Of a DNA stretch of 64,000 nucleotides, positions 34,125-44,799 are shown in pieces; position 1 is the stretch's first letter, and each line of letters starts with the position of its first letter. Origin of the DNA: Angiostrongylus vasorum (taxonomy: Eukaryota > Nematoda > Chromadorea > Rhabditida > Metastrongylidae). The notes below the pieces were generated by a model, which did no database searches, was not told where the DNA came from, and saw nothing but the letters and a program-made list of their open reading frames with translations. The DNA lies in NCBI GenBank assembly GCA_018806985.1, contig JADANN010000251.1, positions 1,635,501 through 1,699,500 on the forward strand, read 5' to 3'. The position numbers were made by a program, and so were the translations under genes.

Positions 34125-34190
34125 TCGACCAACACTAACAACAACGACAACGATGACAAAAAACAAACAACAACGACAACGGAAACTCAC
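34125..34190. repeat. CAACAA/ACGACAAC simple repeat
   Basis: Imperfect repeats of CAACAACGACAAC directly follow the hammerhead-like motif. A shorter version lies at 59,076-59,102. Confidence 0.6.
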
Positions 34191-34914
34191 ATCAACCTCT
34201 CATCATCTCAACAAGATCAGTTCATACGAACATAAATAAGTATATTAACTATTTATGTCGACGCTCACAAAAAGTCTTTCAGTTTGTGTTATATTTTTGA
34301 AATAACCATAAAGCTGCTGAGATTTTTTTGTAGGTGTTTCACGTACTGGATCAGCAAGGTTATAGTGCTGGCCTCTCAGATCCTTTGATATCGTTCCTTT
34401 TGCTCACTATTTTGCTCAGGTGTTTAGTTCACAGTTGGGACCAACAACACACTTCTTCAGTGCAATTTTTCTTTTGCTGATCCAGCCGCATGGAACAATT
34501 GTGAGGGTTCAAAATGCTTCACCTATTTCGGACCTAAATTACATCAGACCTACTAACAATTGGCAAGAACTGCTTGTTAATCTACTCCACACTATTAATG
34601 AAAGTTTTCCAGCAGTGATTTACCACGTTCCATATCGTTTAGTCAAAGATTTCAAAGTATCATGCGTCAATGACTCTACGATAATTCATCACCTATTAGC
34701 AGTCATGGAAACAATGGGAGCTCACCACTGCATACTGGAAAATACAGTAACAAGCATATGTATTACGGCGAGCTGTATGGTCAGTTGCGGCGACGAGTAT
34801 TGAAGCCATTCGGCCCAACTGTTGATGATTTCTAGAAATCTTGCGGTAGAAATCACAATGTTCACTTTTTATTTAGTGCATACTACAACTTTTCGCTTCA
34901 TCGTGTTATGAGAA

Positions 34915-35345
34915 ATGCACAACGATGCTGAGATATTTGTGAAATCTTGCCCGCCAGTGTCTACGGTGAGAATCGAACAAGTTACTACTCTTTCCAGGGG
35001 CTAACATGTTCACTACCACAACATACATGTCCAACATAATACTCTACCTTGCAAAATTGTAGTAAGCAGTAAATAAAAAGGTTAACATTGTGATTGCGAC
35101 TGAATACAGCCTCAGCATAACTGGGTTCAATGCCGATTTGTGCTCTACAGATCAATTCCGTTGGCGGTTAATGTCTGCTGATGGTACTGGTAGAGAGAAA
35201 ACTAGCTGAGAAAGGCGAAGTGTAGGACCTGCGTGGTGTGATGGTGAACGCGTTAGCCCTTGGTAAGGGTAATAACGTGACCGAACCCAGCCTCAAGCAC
35301 CTGCGGTCCTTAGTTCTTCAAATATCACAGCATCATTGTGGTTGC
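34915..35345. repeat. pair of inverted S1 elements
   Basis: 34,915-35,030 is an S1 tail and tRNA-like part in minus sense (AACGATGCTGAGATATTTG, B-box region AATCGAACAAG). 35,035-35,345 is an S1 in plus sense (CAGCCTCAGCATAACTGGG, TGGTGTGATGGTGAACGCG, CCTTAGTTCTTCAAATATC). The pair is duplicated at 59,850-60,300, so it predates the D/E duplication. Confidence 0.65.
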
Positions 35346-35434
35346 CTTACAGTGGAGTTGATTGCTTTATACCAAAATTTCTTTGAAATACTCCATGTCG
35401 TATATGTATGGATACAAGCCGACCTAACAAGAGA

Positions 35435-35580
35435 GATATTTGCTGAGATATTTGCAAAACTCTGTACCCTAGGTGTCTAAGGTGGGGAACGAACGTGCTA
35501 TTGTCCTTTCCGGAGAGTAACGCGTTCACCACCACACCATTCGGATCCTTCGTTTCGCCTGTCTCTCAGCTAGTTCTATA
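35435..35580 (-). repeat. S1 fragment that interrupts unit D
   Basis: AGATATTTGCAAAACTCTG, GGGGAACGAACGTGC and ACCACCACACCATTCGG. Copy E continues into its exon 5 relic at the matching point, so this S1 or a linked deletion removed that part of D. Confidence 0.6.
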
Positions 35581-36345
35581 TTCTTTGTTTTCGAGGATAT
35601 ATTCATGCAGGCGTGTGTCGACACGTTCTAGTTGAGCCGGATCGTATCCCGCGAGTTAATTCGGCCAAAAGCCTTCAATAAAGTGAGAGGGAAATATACG
35701 GGAGGTGGTTAGGAGTCGTCTCCAAACAAAATAAGCTCCATGTCCACTTTAGGCGAGACTGCTAAGCTATACGTGAGTATGCCCACACTCCACATTCAGA
35801 GCGCAGCAAGCTATCCCTGCGTATAAAAAAAGTTAAACACAGTAAAAGAAACGGGCTTTATTGTCCTAGCCCCCGAAGGAGCCCCCGATTCGGCAGCGTT
35901 CAGTAGGAAGAGTACGAAGACGCTGCTAAAATCTCAGAGCAATTCTAAGCTGCCTAAACCGCAAAGTACTAAGGTGAGTCTGTACCTACGATGCACGCAC
36001 ACTTCCATCCGAGTCCTCGATAGAAGAATTGATCATGAAAGCAAGAAGGGTAATCTACGACGTCACCGGCCTGGCCGACACAAGGCGACTCTACCCGTTC
36101 AACGTCGTCTATGACACCGGAGAAAAAGTGTTCCTCTGAACATGCGACGCTAGAAGAGTTGGCGGCGTCGCCGTTCTCGTGAACAAGAGTTTGTCTGTGA
36201 CATCGATTCATTCGAACAACTGACTACCCGAATCGGACGTTTACGACTAAAGAGATGTGGCTCAATACCGGCTTTGACAACCGTTGTCGTTTACGCGTCG
36301 ATATCAAACTGTGACGAAGAAGAAGTCGAAGCTTTCCAGAGCGAA
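35581..36345 (+). mobile_element. RTE-type LINE, 5' end fragment
   Basis: The 5' untranslated part (35,581-35,970) contains GAGGATATATTCATGCAGGC and GGCAGCGTTCAGTAGGAAG. The endonuclease N-terminus follows (IIMKARRVIYDVTGLADTR-like, FNVVYDTGEKVFL, GGVAVLVNKSLSVT), ending near EEEVEAF at 36,330. The rest of the element is absent. Such 5' fragments usually arise by later deletion, since RTE elements normally lose the 5' end. Confidence 0.75.
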
Positions 36346-37399
36346 CCTACAACTGCTGCAAGATACAATGTCGCCATGAAAGCATATCAGCTGATAATAT
36401 GCTGGCAGTGTATTAAGAACACTCTGTGTAAAACACTGTTGTCGAGCGAAGTTCTTCGACCGAAAAGTGCCACACCCAAAATGCTTTGGCTCGAGGCGAC
36501 TACTAGCACTCATATCGCGATAGCGACGAGCTGTGGAGCATCGACTAGGAACAACCCGGCTGTGGACTAGACGAAGGCGCCAAAACGTTAGCCAAATATG
36601 TGTTCCTTCAGTGATATGATGACGCGAGGCTGATAAAAAAACTTAATTCAGCCAACGTTTCGTGAAGAAGCATACGATTAACAGCGGACAATCACTATTA
36701 AAAAAAATCGTTTATAAAAGAGCGCTTCCGAGTGAGGTTCATTCACTCTAGCATTGCGCCACTGGATTCGAAGCGATACGAGCCAGAAGACCACATCGGA
36801 AAGAGGAACAACTGTGGACAATCGACTCGGAACAATCCACCTTTGCAGGAGGTGAAGGCGCCGAAGCGCAAACCGAATAAATTTTTTTTGAACCTTGCGT
36901 CAGCGTATCAATGAAAGAACGAATATTGACTAGCTATGCGGTTAAAAGAGCCCGTAGAGCGACGGGTGGTACCCGTTTAGATCCCAATATCTGAGGCGCC
37001 TACCGCAGTTCCTCATCAATGCATTAACCAGCGTTTTACACAGTGCCTCTTAAATAACAATTTTTCCTTATTAATGAAGAATAATCAAGTCTGTTACTCG
37101 GCAAGGGGAACTGTACACCATCAGCAACTATTGCTTCGTTTACATAAGACATACTCAGTCTCTAACTCGAGGCGTCTTTAAAAGGATTGGTGAAATTGGA
37201 AGAAAGGCAAAAAAATCATTTTCAGTAGCACGAGAAATCTCATCTAGCTCATGGCAAAGCTGTCTTTCCTTTCTCTTCGATAGTTACCAAATACAGTTGC
37301 CACCGGCTTATTGAAATATTGTATTAGTGGCGGCTAATTCCAAGAAAGTAGAGTGCCGTCCAAAAGCTTCTCAAGGGCCAAAACTGGGAAATAATCTAT
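36346..37399. repeat. unclassified repeat with an internal direct repeat
   Basis: A roughly 60-bp unit at 36,528-36,588 (AGCTGTGGAGCATCGACTAG, then GAAGGCGCCAAAACG) recurs at about 36,806-36,866 (AACTGTGGACAATCGACTCG, then GAAGGCGCCGAAGCGC). The segment at 36,890-37,090 recurs at 62,580-62,735 (CAGCGTATCAATGAAAGAAC, CGCCTACCGCAGTTCCTCAT). No coding capacity is recognised. Confidence 0.5.
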
Positions 37400-38348
37400 T
37401 TGAATAAAAAAACCTAAATGAAGGTAATAAGAAGAGACCGCGCAAAACGAATGGTGAGAAGGTAAATTTCGATGCTAACGTCTCACAGGGAAAGCAGCGA
37501 TATCTTTGAGTGCAACGACTTGTCTTCCATTTTCAATGAAATTGTAATTGTACGTTCCTGAACGACTGTTTGTATTTCTAGCACTCAAAACAAACGAATT
37601 TTGACCGTCGTATGTACCCTCCTACATGTTTTTCGATTAAAAAATGCGTAATATGGCTATTTTAACATGGCGAGTGGCACGTATCTATGGGTTCCAAGGA
37701 ACACGAATTTAAGCGATGTTGGCAACATATAATTTCATCATAAGGAATCGGTTGCTCAACTTGAATAAGTTCTGAGTTAAGACTTGTTGCAGTCATGAAA
37801 GCCTGAGGATTTTAACTAGCCGATTTCCATGGATCAGGCTGAATCCTAAGATCGTTTGTGTAGGACCAGCGTAAACATATTGCTATCTAACCCTCAAACA
37901 AACAATCACATAATTTCTTCACATTTTTCGAAAGCTCATCGGCCACCCACTTCATAAAGCCTGAGTATCACCTCATAAGCTTTTCCTAAATTCTCCACAT
38001 ACATTATGACAAACGAATTTTGACAGGTATAATATCTGTTGGTGAGTGAATGTACTTTTTATTAAGCAATAAAAAACGTGATTTGCTGTATATCTTTTCC
38101 TTGGATTCTCGTCATTACATAATCAATTCACTTCAAATTCTAATACTCAATTATTTTTTTTGTTCCGGTTGGAGGGTGTCATGATCACGCTGAATAAAAA
38201 ACAACGTCAGCAGTAGCTGTTTCTTTTTTTGGGTTTGGCTTACAAATGAGATATTTATAGAGAAAAGAGTCCATCTTATAAAAAATCTACCGATGAAGTG
38301 GTCTTCTGAATAGACCACCATTATTGGAAACACAGGTGGGACTTGTAA

Positions 38349-38959
38349 ATGTCTGAGGAAACTTTGACACTCAAATCCTGTTTCTGTGAAAACTTCGTTC
38401 CGCTTTACTTCAAAGGATTATTTCAATTTTTACAAGTGTAGGTAGGTCTTTTGTACTTGAGGCCGTTCTAACATGTTCTGTTGGATTGTCACAACTAGTA
38501 TTCTTGACAATCTAAAACATTAAGGAGCATTCCAAGGCTTACATCGTTTCCAATCCTTTGAGGACACTTGAGACTGTCTAGATAGAGGCGATTGAAGACA
38601 GCTTCTGCAAGGTGGAAACTGAATTGCATTTACAACAGCTGGAACAGTGAAAGCATTAAACGTGAATTTTGAAAAAATTCGTCCACATATGCATGCAATC
38701 ACCTCTAACACAGTGTTTGGTTCCACCACGCCCAAAGCTCACCAAGTACCCTGTCCCTACCGAGAAAGTAAATTGCTATGAGACTTCTTTGGGAACAGTT
38801 AAATTGTTGCGATTTAACCGAGAACGCTCTAGCCTGGCTAACCCAGATCTCCAGGGACAATCAACTGGACCAACATTCGTAGACATTCATAAAGAACCTG
38901 ACAATGAGCAAGCAGCAGCAGTCACCACATGTGAAAAGTTCAAGAAATGCCATGGATGA
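38349..38959 (+). pseudogene. family 2 gene copy B (unknown function)
   Basis: First piece 38,349-38,435: MSEETLTLKSCFCENFVPLY, ending FKGLFQFLQ. Second piece about 38,632-38,777: TTAGTVKALNVNFEKIRPHM, then HAITSNTVFGSTTPKAH. Third piece from ATG 38,778: MRLLWEQLNCCDLTENALAW and LTQISRDN, then a shift into the frame with DIHKEPDNEQAAAVTTCEKF and a stop at 38,959. The shift point is the same region as in copy A. Confidence 0.4.
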
Positions 38960-41129
38960 TGGATGAGAGGAAACGAGTTGAATACAAGGAATAATGGGGT
39001 TCTTAAAGTAGATGGGAAGATGGGACGATTAAAAAACTATATTCAACACTAAATTTACTTGTAGATTTCGTAATAACAATTACGGCTATTTTTTTTTGTA
39101 TAAACCACCCTATCGAAAGTTAATAAAGAGTAGTGAATTACAGATATCCTTCATTATTGCAGCAAATTACGACGCAATACTGCATCCCTTGCGTTCCAGT
39201 CGGCATTGCCATGCTCAATCAAACGTGAGATTGGTAACAACCAACAATATATGTGGTAACAGCCTAACAGCCTGGCGTTTGCTCATCAATGGAATATGAT
39301 GCATTAAACGCCAGGAGTCCGTGGTGGTGATTCACTCCAATGAAGAATTTGCCAGCTTCCGCAATTTCCGCAACAAGGAAGTGCTAATGGCTTAACGGTA
39401 CTTTAGAATTGGAAAGTTGAACGATCGAAACCATTTGAAAACGATTCGAGATATGACGACATGAAAAATGTGATTAAATGGTGTAAAACAGGAAGTATTA
39501 TTATCTCCGTAAGCGAAAATACTAATTTAATTTAGCACTAATTTGAGCAATGGCTTCATTCGTTGTTGTTTCCATTACTACAGGGCAGGAAAACTCGCAT
39601 TTACGGCTAGCAAATGACAACATGAGTAGAAGCTGGACTTTCGAACAATTTCTGAAGAAACTCATGACAAATCAAAATGTTTAAGAGCGAATAAGCGAGG
39701 GAAAAGAAATTGTGCTAAATGAAGGAATTACGAAGAAAAGTAAATAATTCAGTACTGCATCGGCTCAGTTTGTTCGAAAATCCTCGATTTTATTTCATCT
39801 TAACCGAACACTAAATGTTACGAGCTCCGATTTCTCTGTAACAACGTAGTTGCCAAAAGTGTTTTGGTAATTGTGAGGTTGTGAAGTCTCAGGAGGAGAA
39901 TGAAGGAGTTCAACTGCTCCATCACGACTGAAACAATGACCATCAGGCAGAAGGACCAACAGGCAATGCTGGTTCCTCGTGGTCAAGTTGCACATTCTGA
40001 AGCCCTGTAGTAAAATACCTCGTTTTGTCGTTGTTTGATGAGTTATAAGTAGAAAGAAAATGTTCGAATCCACAATTTCGTTAGACTCGCACTGCGTAGT
40101 GATGAGTAAGTATAGGTTTGGCAGGAACAACTGAGCAATATTAATAGGGTTATAGTATGCCGGTTCCTTTCGGCAATGAATGAGAACTCCTCTAACGTGA
40201 AAGCAATCGTAATAATTCCACAAGTTACGTTTCAATACTAAAACTCTACATGCTCACCCATTTTAAAGATGCTTGCCCTCTTAAAAACTGAATATTTGGC
40301 AAACGAAAGCAATTCCATCATGTCGTTGTTCACATCTCCCGGCCTAACGACGCTTTCTGGCTATGGCACTTGTTTTGCCAGCCCTGAAAGGGAATAAAAA
40401 ACTGCTCATCGTCTCTTACTTCCGCCACATTCAAAAGCGGAGTATAGAAAGGTGACTAAGAAAATGATTGCTGATTATCACCCTTATTCCATTCCTGAAT
40501 AGATCACAGTTTTTTTCCACTTCCTACTCTTCAGCATTCTTTGGTAACGAAACTGTGCTGCAGTTCCACACTCACATTGTTCACTAATGATTCTTAGAAC
40601 TACGGTCGTCTGTGCCTATGGAGCTTACCACTTGGATAATTGGATACTTGAGTGCCCCCGTCTTCACTGGTTGACAGGGCCCCAGTATACGGAGTTTAGT
40701 AAAAGGGCTAAATCAAGCTCACTTGCTCTTTTCCACCCTGCCATAGGTTCGTATATGATTTCCTTAACAGTGTCAATTCTGCGAGTAGAACAATGGTAGT
40801 GACGCCCTTTGGTGATCTGAAAATTGGTACTAGGCCTTCTCCAATAGAGTTAAAAGCACTGAGTTGATAGAACGAAGGCTACCCGAAAGTCACTGCTCTA
40901 CTCTCCCTTCTTGAACCAATAGGTGGTGGATGCATTTCTCCAGTACAAGGGATAGAATTTCTCCGAGAAGGCAATATTGGTAGGCAGTTGTTGTTAAGCT
41001 CTGTCACTTCTGAACCTCCTATATTGACTTCCATATATACTTTTGTATGTCTTTCAATTAAAGGAATTCAGGTTTAAAGTAAGTTTAACAAAATTGTAGA
41101 TCTTTCCAGGTGTCCCATTTTAGTTGGAA

Positions 41130-42618
41130 GTGGCTAGCTCAACAATCTTACATGCAGCAATAGCAAGCTGTCAACTAATCTGTTTGTCGGTCTACTCTAC
41201 AGTTCGTGGTTGGGGCAAATGCCACTAGGACAGGTTAACGAGGAACAAATCAGTGAACTGAAGGCAAACAGGGTTGATTGCTAGAAAGAGTTCACTCACT
41301 TATTCGTCTGCTGTCGTTGGTACCACGGAGGGGAAAAACGAGAGCTTAAGTTTGAGTCTAATCTTGAGACAAATAAGTGAAACTCCGAAGGCACAAAATG
41401 AAACTTGAAATTTTTCACAGGAAGAACGATCAATTTCAACGTTAGCGGTTTCATAATTCCTGCCGCGATGCCCTCACAGCAATTCGCCAAGTGTAACAGC
41501 AATAGTTCTCGGTATTTGAAGAAGTGCTGATGCAGCGACAGGATTCGTACGAAGACTGGTGATGGATGCGGTTTGTGATTTTATTCAAACGCAATCGTAT
41601 ATTTGGGAAATTTAGGCATTTTACAACGCTTCAGGTATGCTATAGTTGACAAGGTGGTAGATCTAGCTACTTATGCCGTACTTGGAAATTAACCACTGAG
41701 AATTTTTGAAGGTGTTCGACGTGCTCTAACAGCAGCGTCGTAGCGCCGGCCTGCCAGATGCTTTGATATCACTGATTTTGAACCAGCTCACTGTTCAGAT
41801 TAACTACTCTCCACTTCAATGTGGTGTCGCTTTTACTGATCCAGATGGAGCAATGAACGCCATGTGTAAGTTTTCGACTCGTTATAACACTTTCTGGCTT
41901 AAAAGCAGTCTTGCCTTGTGTCCTTAACACCTAACAGGTATATAGGGACTAAATCCAAAACGTTTCTTCACTTCAAGAATTTCAAAACGTCGTATCTTGC
42001 TAACTGTAATAATTATGAAGGAAAACAACCGCGATATGGTACCTTCAAATACCAAAAATATATAAAAATTCGTTTTCCACAGCGATCACAAACCTTGACA
42101 AATCGTTGTTTAAGGCATCTGTGATAATTTACGCTTCTTGTAGTTAATATGGCTATGGGAACTCACTGCTTTATACCCGGAAACACAGTGACGAGCCTAT
42201 GTATCATGGGTGCGTGCAGGACCAGTGCGGCAGGCAATATTAGACCCATTTCCGCGGAACACCTGATGATTCCTGGAAGTCTTACGGTGAAGTGGCTTGT
42301 TTCATATAAATTTTTTCTCGAAAACCGAAAATGAAGGACGAAGTGCAGACCGCAACGTTTATTTCATTCGATTTGTTCCCTGGCATCCGTCATCTAGTGT
42401 TGGGGATACGCATATTGACTAACCACCACTGCTGCTCTACCTACATCTCTGTTCAAAATCTTTCGTTTCGTTGAAGAGATTGAGTTTAGACCACTAATGT
42501 CATCATGGCGAACTGGTCGAGGCAAATGTGGCAGGGTGTTCTGAATATAGTGGCCCGTCGTCTATCATCAGACCCGTTTGCAACGAATTTCGTCGGAGTT
42601 TTTGCCACTATCATGTAA
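41130..42618 (+). pseudogene. family 1 copy B, start codon lost and nonsense in exon 3
   Basis: The start codon is GTG at 41,130 where A and C have ATG. The signal-peptide region is still readable (ASSTILHAAIASCQLICLSV). In exon 2 the reading after FNVSGFIIPAAM is shifted by an insertion. Exon 3, 41,712-41,865, has TAA at 41,727 in place of the glutamate codon; the rest matches (LPDALISLILNQLTVQINYS). Exon 4 is 42,144-42,286 (GTHCFIPGNTVTSLCIMGAC). Exon 5 is 42,490-42,618 (NVIMANWSRQMWQGVLNIVA, stop TAA). Splice sites and phases are as in A and C. Clearly dead. Confidence 0.7.
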
Positions 42619-42976
42619 ATATGAAGCATTATGTGAAGCATATATAATAAACCGTGCTCTAAACCTAACTTCAGCATAACATTTTTTTCAAACACTTTCT
42701 TTTGCAAGCACAACACTCTAGAACTTCTAAAGTAAATCATTCTCCTAAGCAACGGCGTTTATTTTTTACTAGAATGGAGGTTGATGATGTAAAAGAAATA
42801 CTTTTCTGGGAAAGATTCCGCGTTTCGGTTCTTGTCCATGTGTAGCTGAAAAAGCGATACGATATATTTATTTTACTCTTTCAATTATAACCCGACGAAA
42901 ACGGCGTTCTGCAGAATGAGATTCTCACAATTGCTCCGGCTGGTGCTCCTCATTCTCTAAACGAACGAATAAAATT

Positions 42977-42996
42977 AAAGAGCAATATTGCTCTTT
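42977..42996. other. variant 20-bp palindrome downstream of family 1 copy B
   Basis: AAAGAGCAATATTGCTCTTT. Compared with copies A and C, base 5 is A instead of G and base 16 is T instead of C. The two changes are pairing partners, so perfect self-complementarity is kept. Confidence 0.7.
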
Positions 42997-43041
42997 GAAG
43001 GAACCTCTGAATGACCCAAAACCGATTACTAACACTTAAGA

Positions 43042-43065
43042 CGGGCACTCAACTTTGAGTGCCCG
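43042..43065 (+). terminator. 10-bp stem, 4-nt loop hairpin followed by a T run
   Basis: CGGGCACTCA, ACTT, TGAGTGCCCG, then ATTTTT. The stem is perfect. The matching site in C (54,505-54,529) keeps seven closing pairs around a larger loop, and the one in A (26,725-26,750) keeps a bulged stem. The role is unknown; a 3' processing or stability element is a guess, and terminator is only the nearest category. Confidence 0.4.
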
Positions 43066-43188
43066 ATTTTTGCGAGGGATCTATAATTTTATGTGAATTG
43101 CGGATTTTCTGGTGCTTCAACAATAGAGGAAAAAATTTTGTATAAGCGGAGGATTTAAGAAATCGAAGGCCTGACGGCAGTATGGAAG

Positions 43189-43191
43189 AGC

Positions 43192-43242
<51 letters not shown>
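43189..43242 (+). repeat. CT dinucleotide microsatellite
   Basis: More than twenty CT units in block B. The same site in blocks A and C has only about six to eight units, between GAAGAGCT and GTACAGCTAC. Confidence 0.9.
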
Positions 43243-43245
<3 letters not shown>

Positions 43246-43535
43246 CAGCTACAAATAGCTCATAACTTATATCTGCTATTTTCTACATATTACTATTGTC
43301 TGCCCTTTAACCACTTTCCTTGGAGACATCTCCCAATTTATGCTTGGTCTACTTCGGTGCTTTTTTTTCACACCAGACCATTTCATACGTTAACTATGGT
43401 TCATTAATGTGATTGGATAAGAACCGACAAAAAGAGTTGGCCTTTATAAATTATTAAGCACCAAGAGCAGTTTGTCATAGGCCAGCGCTGACATAACATC
43501 CTAGATGGACAAACTATTATGCACAAAAAAATGGA

Positions 43536-43754
43536 TTGGAAAGCACTGCAGAGCAAAATAAACCATTTATAAGAAAGGCACTGGATAGAATGCGCCACTG
43601 TAAACGTCCACTATGCCAACATCCCACTCGTTATATTTTAGCCGCATTCTGCTATGTTCGCTTTCGAAGTATCAAGTTCTTTCGATTCGTGGAATTGTTC
43701 AACAGTACCATTGCGCTGCAGTGGCCTCTCTTTATTAGAAAGAACTGTTTATAG
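43536..43754 (+). other. open stretch conserved with block C
   Basis: Reads NKPFIRKALDRMRHCKRPLC, then HPTRYILAAFC; block C reads NKPFVRKALDRMRHWKRPLC at the same place. The conserved basic segment suggests a former exon. No family is recognised and no splice sites are established. Confidence 0.3.
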
Positions 43755-44087
43755 TTTATAAAGCCTCTAAATTTAAAGAAAAAAATCTATGGTAACGAAT
43801 ACATAGAAACAAAAATTAAACAAAGAGACTACGTGGTGCAAATAAATACGATTTGCATTGCTTTACAATAATGGCAACAGAACAAATTGAATGACCGCAT
43901 AGAACACTAGCACAATCGCACAGCGGACTAAGTGCTTCGAATTTTACGAGTGCCTTTCCATTAATATATATTGCTCCGAAATGATTTTTTAAGGCATTTT
44001 TTTATATCCCATCGATAACCCAACTAACACGGATGTTACATCAGGCGTGGTTCGAGAAATATTGTAACCTTCTCTTAGTATTTATAA

Positions 44088-44258
44088 CGTTGAGATGTTT
44101 GCAAAACTCCGGACCGCTGGTGTCTGAGGAAGGGAACGAACGCGTTATTATCCTTTCCGGAGAGCAACGCGTTCACCACCACACTATGCGGGTCCTTCGT
44201 TTCGTCGGTCTCTCCATTAGTTCTATCGATCACTGCCATCAGCAATCAATCGTTTATT
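44088..44258 (-). repeat. S1 SINE-like element at the block B edge
   Basis: GAGATGTTTGCAAAACTCCG, CACCACCACACTATGCGGGT and ATCGATCACTGCCATCAGC. It lies between the truncated block B and a PLE fragment. Confidence 0.65.
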
Positions 44259-44261
44259 TAA

Positions 44262-44790
44262 ACGTTTAAAAACAGAAGCCAGTTTTTTTCTCGGTTTCTC
44301 CCGGGTGAATTTAATGTGCTGAGACTACTCGTTGAATAATTCGAAGCATTTGTCCATCTTCTCCTGCGTAGAGGAGATGACAAGGCAATCACCCATGTAC
44401 CTGCAGTAGAGTAGTGGCCGGCGACACAGTACGGGGCCTTCTACTTCAGACACAAACGCAATGGCTAGGCTTGATTCCAGTCGCTGTCCTATTGCTTACC
44501 CCCTTTATTTGCGCGAAATATTTCTCAGACCATCTGAAAATCGAGCAGGTTAGGCACTCCTTTAAAGGACCATGAGCTTCTGGATGGAGAATCCATGCAT
44601 ATTTATTCTTCCTTCGTGTTAAACAAGAAGTTCGAAGATGGCTTGTGTTGCGGTGTCATTCGATACGTTGGTGTAGAGCGCGTAACATCGAAGGACTCCA
44701 TCACGTACGCGTTATTAGGAGACGCGTTACGTAGATGTTCTAGGAACATTTGGGTGTTGTGTTCGTGAGGTGAGCTGGAATGTGGTTAAG
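44262..44790 (-). mobile_element. Penelope-like element (subtype alpha), inverted RT fragment
   Basis: Minus strand: RT motif B remnants (GQRLESSLAIAFVSEVEGP), motif C region (LLYCRYMGDCLVISSTQEKM; the usual Y-x-D-D reads Y-M-G-D, so one aspartate is lost), then FELFNE. It also covers the motif A side up to about 44,760. It is joined head to head with the plus-strand copy that follows. Confidence 0.7.
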
Positions 44791-44799
44791 CAACTGGCT

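Larger units (their letters stand above)
33527..34855 (+). pseudogene. family 1 diverged copy D, disrupted
   Basis: Exon 1 at ATG 33,527 gives MINSTILPALVLISPLICLS, a signal peptide, then CRHTASGQANESENSEPK. One extra A in an A run near 33,650 shifts the frame; copy E lacks it. The exon 2 region, 33,721-33,993, has LDFNVTGFAVPAAMTMSGG and DDAATRLMRRLVMEAVCDHV, matching FNVSGFTIPAAM and RRLVMDAV of copies A-C. Exon 3, from 34,334 (acceptor TTTTTTTGTAG), begins VFHVLDQQGYSAGLSDPLIS, then decays. The exon 4 relic at about 34,703-34,852 still reads METMGAHHCILENTVTSICI. Exon 5 is not found, because an S1 element and other debris replace it. A hammerhead-like motif lies between exons 2 and 3. Confidence 0.6.
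37400..44075 (+). repeat. segmental repeat, block B
   Basis: Parallel to block A and to C' + C. It shares an extra 350 bp at the upstream edge with C' (GAAGAGACCGCGCAAAACG here). It holds family 2 copy B, the family 3 region (about 40,230-40,501, several stops), family 1 copy B, the variant palindrome and hairpin, an expanded CT tract and the NKPFIRKALDRMRH open stretch. The downstream edge is cut by an S1 element at 44,088. Confidence 0.85.

Noticed and set aside
43042..43065. Histone-type 3' stem-loop
   Set aside because: The stem is longer (10 bp) and neither the sequence nor the loop matches the histone consensus. No histone sequence is nearby.
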